64,000 nt of DNA from Lutimaribacter salitolerans (GCF_042677865.1 NZ_JBHUDD010000050.1:49009-113008), one strand, 5' to 3'; counted from the stretch's first letter, positions 20,444 through 29,603 are shown. The notes: generated from the letters alone by a model not told the origin. Program-made: numbers and translations.

Positions 20444-20782
20444 TTACAGCGCGTCCGAACCGGATTCCCCGGTGCGGATGCGGATGGCTTGTTCGACGGG
20501 GCTGACAAAGATCTTGCCGTCGCCGATCTTGTCGGTCTTGGCGGCGTCGATGATCGCCTCGATCGCGGCATCGACCAGATCGTCGTCCAGCACCACCTCG
20601 ATCTTTACCTTGGGCAGGAAGTCGACCACGTATTCGGCACCGCGGTACAATTCGGTATGGCCCTTCTGGCGGCCAAACCCCTTGACCTCAATCACGCTCA
20701 GGCCCTGAATGCCGGCATCCTGCAGCGCCTCTTTCACCTCGTCCAGTTTGAACGGTTTGATGATCGCTTCGATCTTTTTCAT
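20444..20782 (-). CDS. glnB: nitrogen regulatory protein P-II
   Basis: A 112-residue PII protein with the N-terminal signature MKKIEAIIKPFKLDEVKEAL, the T-loop with uridylylatable Tyr51 (RGAEYVVDF) and the B-loop around GDGKIFVSPVE. It senses 2-oxoglutarate and ATP/ADP and adjusts GlnE and NtrB. GAGGAGG-like sequence lies immediately upstream of the ATG. No clear sigma54 (TGGC-N8-TTGC) promoter was found in the 171-base gap before the divergent nnrE gene. Confidence 0.98.
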   Translation of the reverse strand: MKKIEAIIKPFKLDEVKEALQDAGIQGLSVIEVKGFGRQKGHTELYRGAEYVVDFLPKVKIEVVLDDDLVDAAIEAIIDAAKTDKIGDGKIFVSPVEQAIRIRTGESGSDAL

Positions 20783-20953
20783 CGCGGCCTCCTCGCCCCT
20801 GCGTGTTGTCTGTGGTCAGATCATCTACGCTGGGGGGCCACAATCGGATATGACTATGTGTCGGGCCGGTACGCCGGCTGAGTGAGGCGAGTGATTAAAA
20901 AATGTGCAGCAAGGCGCGCAAATGAGCGACTTTGAATCGAAAGGGTCAAAACC

Positions 20954-21634
20954 ATGGCCGAAACCCTGACCTCTGCCGACATGCGTGCCGTTGAACAGGC
21001 CGCAATCGAGTCGGGCCGCGTCACCGGGCTGGTGCTGATGGAACGGGCCGGGCAGGGCGTGGTGGACGCGATCATCGCGGAATGGCCGGACCTCGCAACC
21101 GGCACGCCGCATGCGGCCGTGCTGTGCGGACCGGGCAACAACGGCGGCGACGGATTCGTCGTGGCGCGGCTGCTGCGGCAGCGTGGCTGGCGGGTTGCGG
21201 TGTTTTTCCACGGCGATGCAAAAAAGCTTCCACCTGACGCCAGGGCGACTTATGAGCGTTGGCTGAAGCTGGGCACGGTCGCGCCGCTGGACCTGACCGG
21301 TCTGATGCAGGCCGCGGCAGCGGCCCGCGCCGATGGGGCGGAGACGTGGGTGGTGGTCGATGCCCTGTTCGGGATCGGTCAACGCGCGCCACTGGATGAA
21401 TTGCTGACCCCGGTCAATGCCCTGATCGATGCGATCTTCAAGCAAAGCGCCGCCCCCGCACCGGTGTTCGTGGCGGTCGATATTCCCACGGGCCATGATG
21501 CCGACAGCGGTGCCGCCCTCGCGCGGCGGCCGTTGCCCGCCGATCTCATCGTGACTTTTCATGCCCTCAAACCGATCCATGCCATGCCGCACATGGCTGA
21601 TGCGCGCTGTCAGGTCGTGGACATCGGCCTGTGA
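20954..21634 (+). CDS. nnrE: NAD(P)H-hydrate epimerase (YjeF N-terminal type)
   Basis: A 226-residue YjeF_N domain protein with the conserved LMERAGQGV, GPGNNGGDGFVVAR nucleotide-binding loop, and DALFGIGQRAPLD segment. It epimerises damaged NADHX/NADPHX so that NnrD can repair it. In most bacteria this domain is fused to the dehydratase. Here it ends in a stop (TGA, 21632-21634) that overlaps the GTG start of nnrD in another frame. Confidence 0.93.
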   Translation: MAETLTSADMRAVEQAAIESGRVTGLVLMERAGQGVVDAIIAEWPDLATGTPHAAVLCGPGNNGGDGFVVARLLRQRGWRVAVFFHGDAKKLPPDARATYERWLKLGTVAPLDLTGLMQAAAAARADGAETWVVVDALFGIGQRAPLDELLTPVNALIDAIFKQSAAPAPVFVAVDIPTGHDADSGAALARRPLPADLIVTFHALKPIHAMPHMADARCQVVDIGL

Positions 21635-22596
21635 CCAAGGAAAGCGCATCCATGCCCCGCGCCCCTCGGCAGATCACTGCCACGCCCGCCATGATCGATG
21701 CGCTGCGCAAATCGCCCGAGGCGCACAAGTTCGGCCATGGTCACGCGCTGATCCTGTCCGGCGGGGCAGGTCGCACCGGGGCGGCGCGGCTGTCGGCGCG
21801 CGGGGCGCTCCGGATCGGGGCGGGGCTGGTTACACTCGGCGTGCCCGGATCGGCGCAATTGGAGGTGGCGGCGCAGATTACAGCTGTCATGCTACGGCGT
21901 GTGGACGATGGCAACGCGCTGACCGCCTTGCTGGCCGACGCGCGGCTGAACGCGCTCTGCCTCGGGCCGGGGCTGGGTCTGGACGGTCGGGCGGTGGCGC
22001 TGCTGGCGGCGGCTCTGGGCCGGTCCGGCGACATCGAGGGCATCCCCCCACCCCCGACCCCTCGTGGGGTGGGGGCGGGGGTGGGGGGCGCGCCGCGCGC
22101 CGTGGTGCTGGATGCGGATGCCTTGACGATCCTGGCCGGGCATCCTGCGCTGTTCGCGGCCTTGCACGATCGCTGCGTGCTCACTCCTCATGCGGGCGAG
22201 TTCGCGCGGCTGTTTCCCGACATCGCCGAAAAGCTGAACGCCGCCACCAAGGATGCGCTTGCGTCCAGACTTGACGCCACCCGCGCCGCCGCCGCGCGGG
22301 CGGGCTCTATCGTTCTGCTCAAGGGTCCGGAAACGGTGATCGCGGCGCCCGATGGGCGGGCCGCGATCAACAGCGCAACCCAAGGTCTGGCGGCCCCATG
22401 GCTGGCGACTGCGGGGTCCGGCGATGTGCTGGCGGGCTTTGTCACCGGATTGCTGGCACGCGGCTTCAACCCGATGCAGGCGGCCGAAACCGGCGCATGG
22501 CTGCACACGGAATGCGCGCGCAGCTTCGGCCCCGGACTGATCGCCGAGGACATTCCCGAGGCGTTGCCAGAGGTCTTGCGCAGCCTTGGTCTTTGA
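21631..22596 (+). CDS. nnrD: ADP-dependent NAD(P)H-hydrate dehydratase
   Basis: A 321-residue YjeF_C (ribokinase-like) protein. It shows the HGHALILSGGAGRTGAARL start, the DADALT motif, the TPHAGEF motif and the C-terminal TAGSGDVLAGFVTGLLARG block. It dehydrates the S form of NAD(P)HX back to NAD(P)H using ADP. GTG at 21631 overlaps the nnrE stop; ATG at 21652, with AAGGA upstream, is an alternative start. A proline/glycine-rich insert (residues about 138-154, GIPPPPTPRGVGAGVGG) is encoded by a long G/C palindrome. Confidence 0.92.
   Translation: MTKESASMPRAPRQITATPAMIDALRKSPEAHKFGHGHALILSGGAGRTGAARLSARGALRIGAGLVTLGVPGSAQLEVAAQITAVMLRRVDDGNALTALLADARLNALCLGPGLGLDGRAVALLAAALGRSGDIEGIPPPPTPRGVGAGVGGAPRAVVLDADALTILAGHPALFAALHDRCVLTPHAGEFARLFPDIAEKLNAATKDALASRLDATRAAAARAGSIVLLKGPETVIAAPDGRAAINSATQGLAAPWLATAGSGDVLAGFVTGLLARGFNPMQAAETGAWLHTECARSFGPGLIAEDIPEALPEVLRSLGL
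22044..22088. repeat. G/C palindrome inside nnrD
   Basis: Left arm 22044-22061 and right arm 22066-22088 are complementary except for a five-G bulge on the right, with a TCGT loop. The whole is almost pure C on the left and G on the right. It is read in frame in nnrD as a low-complexity Pro/Gly insert. Confidence 0.8.
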
Positions 22597-22640
22597 CCCT
22601 GTGCCGCGCGGCCATAATGGTCTGACAGCGTTGCAGATAC

Positions 22641-22676
22641 AAAAAACAGCCCCGGAGCTAAAAACGCACCGGGGTT
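22641..22676 (-). terminator. intrinsic terminator downstream of the Hint-domain gene
   Basis: An 8-bp stem (22648-22655 with 22669-22676, one G-T pair) followed on the minus strand by six T. It lies about 30 bases past the stop of the Hint-domain gene and may also separate it from nnrD. Confidence 0.8.
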
Positions 22677-22703
22677 GCTATGAAGATGACTTGTCGGAAA
22701 GGA

Positions 22704-23201
22704 TCAGGTCGCTTGGGCCAGTTCCTCGGCGGTGATGAAGCTGGTCACTTCGAGACCATCGGCATAGATCACCTGCGCATGGTCCAGCTCGATCTCGTAG
22801 ACCGTGACCTGCATATCCTTGCGCAACTGCACGAATTCGCCATCCACCAGATCACGCGCCGGGATCAGCGCCTGTTTCTGGCCAGTCAGCGCCTCGGCGC
22901 GCCAATCGCGGATCAGCACGCGCTGATCTGCGGGCAGGATCACGTCGCGATCGGGGCGTGTATGGCCCAGCGAACCTGCCATTACGGCGACCATGTCGCA
23001 TGTGATGGCTTTTCTCCGGATGTCACGGATAGTTGCCATGCCGGTGTCGCGGGTGATGATCCTGTCGCCATGCGCCAGCATTTCCACCGGCATTTCGCCT
23101 TCGAGCGTCATGACGATACTGCCAGCGACCAGACCGGTACGTGCATTCTCGCGTGCCAGACGTGTCATCACGTCCTCACGCCCAACCGTTTGCGGTTTCA
23201 T
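22704..23201 (-). CDS. Hint-domain protein
   Basis: A 165-residue protein consisting mostly of one Hint_2-type domain, as often seen in Rhodobacteraceae. Recognisable elements are the VMTLEGEMPVEMLAHGDRIITRD N-block (cited in part), LPADQRVLIRDW (the position of the usual SP.HRVLL motif) and ELDHAQVIYADGLEVTSF (the HHLIYADG block). The residue that would be the self-splicing Cys/Ser nucleophile is not a cysteine here (TGLVAGSIV). The start at 23201 was preferred over 23240 because AGGA precedes it. Function unknown. Confidence 0.82.
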   Translation of the reverse strand: MKPQTVGREDVMTRLARENARTGLVAGSIVMTLEGEMPVEMLAHGDRIITRDTGMATIRDIRRKAITCDMVAVMAGSLGHTRPDRDVILPADQRVLIRDWRAEALTGQKQALIPARDLVDGEFVQLRKDMQVTVYEIELDHAQVIYADGLEVTSFITAEELAQAT

Positions 23202-23394
23202 GGGCTCAATCCTGCTTTGTTGCTGCCTCGTTTTTTCCATCACAATAAGGCAGAAATGTGCCGGTGTCGCGTCCTTTCTGGGCAACTGTCGGACCTTTTT
23301 CGCGACAATTTTTTCCTCTCGCATCGGGTTGCGCGGTTTGATAAGACGCAGCGGTGCGCAGGGTTTCCCATGAAAACAAGACTTCGCACAGGAT

Positions 23395-23479
23395 GCGGGT
23401 GTGGCGAAATTGGTAGACGCACCAGATTTAGGTTCTGGCGCCGCAAGGCGTGGGGGTTCAAGTCCCTCCACCCGCACCA
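23395..23479 (+). tRNA. tRNA-Leu (UAG)
   Basis: An 85-base tRNA with a 7-bp acceptor stem (GCGGGTG / CACCCGC), the class II long variable arm (GGCGCCGCAAGGCGT), a TpsiC loop GTTCAAGTC, and an encoded CCA. The anticodon stem CCAGA/TCTGG encloses TTTAGGT, giving anticodon UAG, which reads CUA and probably other CUN codons. Confidence 0.97.
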
Positions 23480-23788
23480 AACGGACGCAACTCACCTAAC
23501 GGATGCTCCCGGATATTCTGTTCGCGCATTTGGCGGGTGCTTTTCTCTTGGGTTTCCTCTCCTTCGGCACCTTGGAACGCGAGGACGGCCTTGCCCGGAC
23601 AGCGTCTCGGGGATCGGGCCTGGGCTTGATGGATCCGTGACCATCCGCAACCTGACCTTGTCTGGGTCACGACACAGGCACGCGGCTGCGGTTACCGTCA
23701 TTGCCATGCGTTGCCCTGCGCGATCGGGTCAGGCGCCAATAACACGCCGGATCAGCAAATGCACCAGTCCGCGGGCTTCGAAGAGCTG
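23480..23788. other. intergenic region after tRNA-Leu
   Basis: 309 bases between the tRNA and the stop of the DUF2306 gene. Small frames exist on both strands but none has a ribosome site and a recognisable product. No integrase or duplicated tRNA 3' end, which would mark an integrated element at the tRNA, was seen. Confidence 0.5.
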
Positions 23789-24463
23789 TCAGCCAGCCGT
23801 GTCCGTCCGCGTCTGGCGTCTGAGACGCAGTTCAAGAATGGCGAGGTAAGGCAGGTAAAAGGCAAAGTACTGCACCTGGTCGAACGGGCCATCCAGATTT
23901 TCGGTACTCCACAGACCATCGGTCAGGATGAACCAGAGCGTGTAGTGCAGCCGATAGATCAGCGAACCCATCACCAGCACAAAGAGCCGTAGGGCCCACC
24001 TGCGATGTCCGTCGACCTCACCGGCGCGCGCCAGCCGAACGACCTGCAATGCCGCAACAAGCATAAGACCCCCATACAGCGCAAAGCCTGCGTCCATGCC
24101 CGGACCGGCCACGGTGCCGCGCAGTGCGATATAGGTCAGGCCGCCGACTGCGGTGATGATCGACCCGAAAACGACCACCCTGCCTGCCATGCGGTGCGCA
24201 AGCGGATACCGGCTGCGCAGCCGCCCGATCAGTTGCAGCGGAGCGAGCACCATGATCAGCGCGCCGAGGACCATGTGCGAAAAGACGGCCAGATTGGCAA
24301 ACGCGCTGCCCGGCGTGTAGATATACGTCACCTGCGAAAGGTCGAGGCTGAGTCCGCGCATACCAAAACGTGCAGAATAGGTCGCAAAAGCAAGACCGGA
24401 CAGGGCCAGCACGATCACGCCCAGAATCTTCGGGATCGATCTCCATCCTCGACTCCACAGCAT
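23789..24463 (-). CDS. DUF2306 membrane protein
   Basis: A 224-residue integral membrane protein with about six helices and the DUF2306 features: an early HMVLGALIMVLAPLQL helix, the LAHRMAGR motif with its conserved His, and the GHRRWALRL motif before the last helices. Function is not established. GGAGG lies eight bases before the ATG at 24463, which is preferred over a GTG ten codons earlier. It is divergent from the serine hydrolase gene. Confidence 0.85.
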   Translation of the reverse strand: MLWSRGWRSIPKILGVIVLALSGLAFATYSARFGMRGLSLDLSQVTYIYTPGSAFANLAVFSHMVLGALIMVLAPLQLIGRLRSRYPLAHRMAGRVVVFGSIITAVGGLTYIALRGTVAGPGMDAGFALYGGLMLVAALQVVRLARAGEVDGHRRWALRLFVLVMGSLIYRLHYTLWFILTDGLWSTENLDGPFDQVQYFAFYLPYLAILELRLRRQTRTDTAG

Positions 24464-24556
24464 GCAACCGGCCTCCGACACAGTCTTTGACACGTCTGGA
24501 AAATGCTACTCTAGTCCGCGGAGGCAATGATCTTTCCAACTCCGAAAGGAAAATAT

Positions 24557-25441
24557 GTGATCGCTTTTTCCGCCACGCCCGCACTTGAGGACGCGGTTGA
24601 GTTCGCCTGTGCGTCCGAGACCGCATGGCCGCGCAGCATGTTCTATCCCGACGGCAGCTATGTCGGAAACGTGGAATGGAATGAGAGCGGACCCTGGACG
24701 GACATCCTTGGTCCAGTGGCAGAGCGCGGCGGCCCGGCGGGCGTTGTCCTGCACCATGGCGTGCGCGTGGCGGAATGGGGCGATGCGGATCGCCCGGACA
24801 TGACATTCTCGATCGCCAAAAGCTATATTTCTGTGCTGGCGGGGCTGGCGGTGGCCGACGGGCTGATTTCCGATCTGGACGCGCCCGTTGGCGAGACGGT
24901 GCCGGGGCCGCATTTCAGTGACCCGCACAATGGCAGGATCAGCTGGCGTCACATGCTGCAGATGAACAGCGAATGGCGCGGCGAGATCTTCGGCAAGAAC
25001 GATCAGGTCGATCATTTTCGGCAGATCGGTGCCGGTGCAGACAACAGCCGCAAGGGTCAGCGGCGTGAGGTCGGGGCTCCGGGCAGCTACTACGAATACA
25101 ACGATGTGCGGGTGAACGCGCTTTCCTATGCCCTGATGTGCTGCTTTCGCCGCCCGCTTCCGGATGTGCTGCGCGACCGCATCATGCGCCCTGTCGGGGC
25201 GTCGGAAGACTGGACATGGGAGGGGTATTCGACCTCGTGGATCGAGCTTGACGGGACACGCATGCAATCCGTCCCCGGTGGCGGGCATTGGGGCGGCGGC
25301 ATGGTCATCAGCGCGCAGGGGGCGGGTGGCAACTGCCTTTGGATCAGCCCGGATGACGGAATCGTCGCGGTGATGCGCTGGCTCAACCCGGCCGATCAGC
25401 CGAGGTTTCTGGAAAAACTCGTCGCCGCGCTTGGCTGCTAG
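24557..25441 (+). CDS. serine hydrolase (class C beta-lactamase-like)
   Basis: A cytoplasmic, 294-residue penicillin-binding-protein-fold hydrolase. The SxxK nucleophile motif is SIAK (residues 85-88), the second motif is YEYND around 179-183, and GGHWGGG occupies the place of the KTG box. No signal peptide is present, so an esterase or amidase role is likelier than beta-lactamase. The GTG at 24557 was chosen because AAGGA stands six bases upstream; an ATG at 24527 would translate through that site, with its own GGAGG only two bases away. Confidence 0.82.
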   Translation: MIAFSATPALEDAVEFACASETAWPRSMFYPDGSYVGNVEWNESGPWTDILGPVAERGGPAGVVLHHGVRVAEWGDADRPDMTFSIAKSYISVLAGLAVADGLISDLDAPVGETVPGPHFSDPHNGRISWRHMLQMNSEWRGEIFGKNDQVDHFRQIGAGADNSRKGQRREVGAPGSYYEYNDVRVNALSYALMCCFRRPLPDVLRDRIMRPVGASEDWTWEGYSTSWIELDGTRMQSVPGGGHWGGGMVISAQGAGGNCLWISPDDGIVAVMRWLNPADQPRFLEKLVAALGC

Positions 25442-25599
25442 TCGGGCCGGGCGCGCGACCTTGCCGGTTGTCTTGATCGCGCGGTGGGGCAGGCGGAATC
25501 GTGAACGCCTTTCAATGACTGATCGGGTGCCCGTCCGTGGAAAGTATGGCATGCTCTTCAGCATCGAGTGACCACACCTGCGTTCAGAAAGAGGCTGTC

Positions 25600-26313
25600 G
25601 TGTCTGCCCCGCTCCGTTTTCCACGCTTTGTCAGGATAATGCTCTGCCTCCTGCTGGTCGCGGCCGCACCCTTGGCGAGCGCCGACGCCAAGTCGCCTGT
25701 GGACCCGACGCAGAAAGGTGGATTGATGTGGAACCGGAGCGGTCTGCCCGCCGTGTTTCCCCTGCAGGTCAAGACCCCGCCGGGGCAGGATTATTTCCTG
25801 ACCCTGATCGACGTGAAGACCGGCGATCCAGCCTTGGCCGCCTACATCAAGGGCGGCAAGTTCTTCAAGGTGCTCGTGCCGCCGGGTGTCTTCAGGTTGA
25901 GGTTCGCCACCGGGAATGTCTGGCAGGGCGAAGACGATCTGTTCGGGCCGGGCAGGAAAACGCAGCATTTCGAGCTTCGCGATCCCTTGACGTTCGAGAT
26001 CCGAGGGATCGGCATCAAGGCCGGGCATGTCGTCAGCCTGTTGGGGCGCCAACCCGGAGAACTGGCGGAAATGACACGGAAGGACCAGCTGATCTGCCAG
26101 TCCCTCAGACTACGGATTTCCCCATCCATCCACTCGGCTTTTGATAGGCGGCAGACCCAGGCCGTTGATCATGGTCCGAGGCACGATCTGTCGAAGTCTG
26201 CGCATGCAGCGGGTCGGGATCGGGGGGCCTTCGTCGGGCCACGATACCTCGAAGACCATGACCTGCGGTTCACCAACCCGCGCTATGATTTGCAATCGCG
26301 CTACTGCGGATAA
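25600..26313 (+). CDS. secreted protein of unknown function
   Basis: A 237-residue protein with an N-terminal hydrophobic segment (IMLCLLLVAAAPLASA) fitting a signal peptide. A beta-rich domain follows (FFKVLVPPGVFRLRFATGNVWQGED...), then an Arg/His-rich C-terminal third ending PRYDLQSRYCG. I do not recognise a family. Start codon is GTG at 25600 with GAGG upstream. The gene is isolated between the serine hydrolase and the ABC module. Confidence 0.6.
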   Translation: MSAPLRFPRFVRIMLCLLLVAAAPLASADAKSPVDPTQKGGLMWNRSGLPAVFPLQVKTPPGQDYFLTLIDVKTGDPALAAYIKGGKFFKVLVPPGVFRLRFATGNVWQGEDDLFGPGRKTQHFELRDPLTFEIRGIGIKAGHVVSLLGRQPGELAEMTRKDQLICQSLRLRISPSIHSAFDRRQTQAVDHGPRHDLSKSAHAAGRDRGAFVGPRYLEDHDLRFTNPRYDLQSRYCG

Positions 26314-26568
26314 GGTGACCGTCTGGCTTGTCCCGCGGACGCATGGGGCCGTCCGGCTCGACTTGATCGCTCATCGCACCCTCAACCACCGAGCCGGAGT
26401 CCGTGGCACGGTGGTCGCAGGTGCCCGGATCGACACGCGCCCCGGCCCGTGCGATGACGCAGCCACGTGGCATGTCGCCTGGATGGAGCCGCGCGCGGTC
26501 TGATCCTGCGGCGAAAACGCTCTTTCCGTGAAGCTTCCATGCGTTACCTTGGCCGCAAAGGATGACCG

Positions 26569-27219
26569 ATGCTACTCAGCCTCAGCGATGTGACGAAAAC
26601 CTATCCCGAAGCCACCGCGCCGGTGTTGCGGGGGGTGTCGATGACCCTGCAGGCCGGCGAGATGCTGGCGCTGACGGGTGAATCCGGTTCAGGGAAAAGC
26701 ACGTTGCTGCATCTGGTGGGCGGGCTGGATTCGGCTACCAGCGGCGTGGTGGCGATCGACGGCACCGACCTGACGCCACTGGACGATGCCGGGCGCGCGG
26801 CGCTGCGGCGCGGGACGCTTGGGGTGATCTTTCAGCAGTTCAACCTGATCCCGTCGCTGACGGTGGCGGGCAATATCGCGTTTCAGGCGCGGCTGGCCGG
26901 GTGCCATGATCCCGACCGCACAGAGCGTTTGGCCTCGCGCCTGGGTCTTGGGCCGCATCTTGACAAATATCCCGAGCAACTGTCGGGCGGTCAGCAGCAA
27001 CGCGTCGCCATAGCGCGCACGCTGGCCCCGCAGCCCAGGCTGGTGCTGGCGGATGAACCCACCGGCAACCTGGACGAGGCGACGGCGGACACGGTGTTTG
27101 ATCTGCTGTGCGAGCTGGTCTCTGAGACCGGCGCGGCCCTGATCCTTGTCACCCATTCGCAACGGCTGGCGGCGCGGATGCCCCGCCAGTTGCATCTTGC
27201 GTCCGGGCAGTTGACATGA
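26569..27219 (+). CDS. ABC transporter ATP-binding protein (LolD/MacB type)
   Basis: A 216-residue ATPase with Walker A GESGSGKST near residue 40, the Q-loop (IFQQFN), the signature LSGGQQQRVAIAR, and Walker B LVLADEPTGNLDE. The LolD/FtsE-like sequence fits the FtsX-like permease that starts inside its last codons (ATGA overlap at 27216). With the lipocalin-like gene that follows, the order matches the AttE component of AttEFGH-type exporters. Confidence 0.93.
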   Translation: MLLSLSDVTKTYPEATAPVLRGVSMTLQAGEMLALTGESGSGKSTLLHLVGGLDSATSGVVAIDGTDLTPLDDAGRAALRRGTLGVIFQQFNLIPSLTVAGNIAFQARLAGCHDPDRTERLASRLGLGPHLDKYPEQLSGGQQQRVAIARTLAPQPRLVLADEPTGNLDEATADTVFDLLCELVSETGAALILVTHSQRLAARMPRQLHLASGQLT

Positions 27220-29603
27220 CGCAGGCCATTCTGGCCGCCCTGCTGGGGCATTGGCGGCGCAATCCCTTGCAACTGATCACCCTGCTGGCGGGCCTCGCCC
27301 TTGGCACGGCCTTGTGGTCCGGCGTGCAGGCGATCAATGCCGAGGCCCGGGCCAGCTATGACGCGGCCGCCGCCACGCTGGGCGAGGGGCGGTTTGCGCA
27401 GATCACGGCGCGCGGGGGCGGGCCGGTCGCGCAGGAAACCTATGTCGCGCTTCGGCGCGCAGGCTGGAACGTGTCGCCCGTGATCGACGGAGACCTGGAC
27501 TCGGTGCGGCTGGTGGGGCTCGACCCGCTGACAGCACCAGGCGACATCGGGCCGGTTTCGGTCGAGGGCGGGGCGGATCTGGGCGCGTTCCTGTCAGGGG
27601 CCGGGCAGATATTCGCGCGGGCGGACACGCTGGCGCGGCTGCCTGATACGGGTGCCCAAGGCGTGGCGTCGCCCGACGTGGCCCCCAACACGGCGATCAC
27701 CGACATTGGCCTGGCGCAGCGCCTGCTGGGCCGGCAGGGCCAGATCGACCGCCTGCTGGTGGCCCCCGAACAGCCGCTCACCCGCCGTCCCTTGGCCGAG
27801 ATCGCCCCCGATCTGGTGCAGACGGCACCGCAGGGCGACACCGATGTGGCCCGGCTGACCGACAGTTTCCACCTGAACCTGACCGCCTTTGGCCTGCTGT
27901 CCTTTGCGGTGGGGCTGTTCATCGTGCACGGCGCGATTGGCCTCGCGTTCGAGCAGCGCAGGCCGATGGTGCGCACCCTGCGGGCGCTGGGGGCACCGCT
28001 CGGGCGGCTGATCACGCTGATCGCGATCGAGCTTGCGGCGCTGGCCTTTGTGGCCGGGGCCATCGGCGTGGCGCTGGGGTATGTGGTGGCGGCGGCGCTG
28101 TTGCCCGACGTGGCGGCCACCTTGCGCGGGCTTTATGGCGCGGATGTCTCGGGTCAGTTGACGCTCCGGCCGGTCTGGTGGCTGTCGGGGCTGGCGATCG
28201 CCATGGTGGGCACAGCCGTTGCCGCCAGCGGGGCGCTGTGGTCGCTGGCGCGGATGCCGCTGCTGGCGGGTGCGCAGCCCCGCGCCTGGGCGATGGCCCG
28301 GCAGGGCCCTGCGCAGGGGGTGGCGTCGCTGGCGCTGCTGTCCGTCGCGGGCGTACTGGCGATCTGGGGGCAGGGGTTACTGGCGGGTTTCGTCATGCTG
28401 GGCGGGCTGCTGATCGGCGTGGTGCTGGCCCTGCCGCCGCTGCTCGGGCTGGTGCTGCGCGCGGGTCAGGCCAGCGCCCGTGGGCCCGTGACACAGTGGT
28501 TCTGGGCCGACACACGCCAGCAGGTGCCCGGGCTGTCGCTGGCGCTGATGGCGCTGCTGCTGGCGATGGCGGCCAATGTCGGCGTGTCGACGATGGTGTC
28601 ATCCTTCCGGCTGACCTTTACCGGATTTCTGGATCAGCGGCTGGCGTCCGAGCTGTATGTCTCGGCCACCGACGCGGCGCAGGCAGAGCAGATCACCGAG
28701 GCTGCGACGGGCCTCACATCCGGTATCCTGCCGATCCTGTCGGTCGATGCGCAGGTGGCGGGTATGCCCACGCAGATTTTCGGCGCGCGCGATCATGCCA
28801 CCTATCGCGACAACTGGCTGTTTCTGCGCTCTGCACCCGAGGCGTGGGACACGCTGGCGCAGGGCGAGGGCGTGCTGATCAACGAGCAGCTCTACCGCCG
28901 CGCAGATCTGGATCTGGGTACGATGGTGGCCATTGCCCCCGGGCTAGAGCTGCCGGTGCTGGGCATCTACGGCGATTATGGCAACCCGGTCGGGCAGGTC
29001 ATCATGACCGAGGCGCTGTTTCGCCAGCAGTTCCCGCAGGTCACGGCCCTGCGGTTCGGTCTGCGGGTCGATCCCGCGCAGGCCGATACCCTGCGCGGCG
29101 TGTTGCGCGATCAGGCCGGTGTCCCCGAGGCGGCGATGGTTGATCAGGCCGCGCTCAAGGCGCTGTCGCTGTCGGTGTTCGAGAGGACCTTTACCGTCAC
29201 CACCGCGCTGAACATCCTGACGCTGGCGGTTGCGGGCTTTGCCATGCTGATGAGCCTGCTGACGCTTGCCGCGATGCGCCTGCCGCAACTGGCCCCGGTC
29301 TGGGCGCTGGGTCTGACCCGGCGCAGGCTGGCGGGGCTGGACCTGCTGCGCGCGCTGGTGCTGGCCGCGCTGACCGCCGCGCTGGCCCTGCCGCTGGGGC
29401 TGGCGCTGGCCTGGGCCCTGCTGGCCGTGGTCAATGTCGAGGCATTCGGCTGGCGCTTGCCGATGTACCTGTTTCCGCTGGATTACCTGCGGCTCGCGGG
29501 CTTTGCCCTGCTGGCTGCCGCACTGGCCGCGCTGTGGCCCGCATGGCGGCTGTCGCGGATGCCGCCGGTGCACTTGTTGGGGGTGTTTCGCAATGAACGT
29601 TAG
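27216..29603 (+). CDS. ABC transporter permease (FtsX/MacB type)
   Basis: A 795-residue permease with two FtsX-like halves: a helix near residue 17-35, a periplasmic domain, three helices at about 215-340, further helices around 370-460, a second periplasmic domain, and three C-terminal helices. Duplicated permeases of this kind work without periplasmic substrate binding and often handle lipids or lipoproteins. The start overlaps the ATPase stop and its stop overlaps the next gene. Confidence 0.92.
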   Translation: MTQAILAALLGHWRRNPLQLITLLAGLALGTALWSGVQAINAEARASYDAAAATLGEGRFAQITARGGGPVAQETYVALRRAGWNVSPVIDGDLDSVRLVGLDPLTAPGDIGPVSVEGGADLGAFLSGAGQIFARADTLARLPDTGAQGVASPDVAPNTAITDIGLAQRLLGRQGQIDRLLVAPEQPLTRRPLAEIAPDLVQTAPQGDTDVARLTDSFHLNLTAFGLLSFAVGLFIVHGAIGLAFEQRRPMVRTLRALGAPLGRLITLIAIELAALAFVAGAIGVALGYVVAAALLPDVAATLRGLYGADVSGQLTLRPVWWLSGLAIAMVGTAVAASGALWSLARMPLLAGAQPRAWAMARQGPAQGVASLALLSVAGVLAIWGQGLLAGFVMLGGLLIGVVLALPPLLGLVLRAGQASARGPVTQWFWADTRQQVPGLSLALMALLLAMAANVGVSTMVSSFRLTFTGFLDQRLASELYVSATDAAQAEQITEAATGLTSGILPILSVDAQVAGMPTQIFGARDHATYRDNWLFLRSAPEAWDTLAQGEGVLINEQLYRRADLDLGTMVAIAPGLELPVLGIYGDYGNPVGQVIMTEALFRQQFPQVTALRFGLRVDPAQADTLRGVLRDQAGVPEAAMVDQAALKALSLSVFERTFTVTTALNILTLAVAGFAMLMSLLTLAAMRLPQLAPVWALGLTRRRLAGLDLLRALVLAALTAALALPLGLALAWALLAVVNVEAFGWRLPMYLFPLDYLRLAGFALLAAALAALWPAWRLSRMPPVHLLGVFRNER

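Noticed and set aside
20865..20878. GCCGG-TACG-CCGGC inverted repeat between glnB and nnrE
   Set aside because: A five-base stem is expected by chance in such GC-rich DNA.
23726..23791. In-frame extension of about 20 codons after the DUF2306 stop
   Set aside because: It has no similarity to known DUF2306 C-termini that I can recall, and a single clean stop with no sign of recoding is the simpler reading.
26141..26503. Open frame continuing past the end of the secreted unknown protein in another frame, suggesting a frameshift
   Set aside because: The upstream protein ends in a plausible C-terminus (PRYDLQSRYCG) and the second frame has no start, ribosome site or recognisable domain. A frameshift is possible but not supported.
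23395..26568. Possible genomic island inserted at tRNA-Leu
   Set aside because: No integrase, no direct repeat of the tRNA 3' end and no clear change in base composition were seen, although the genes here are less recognisable.
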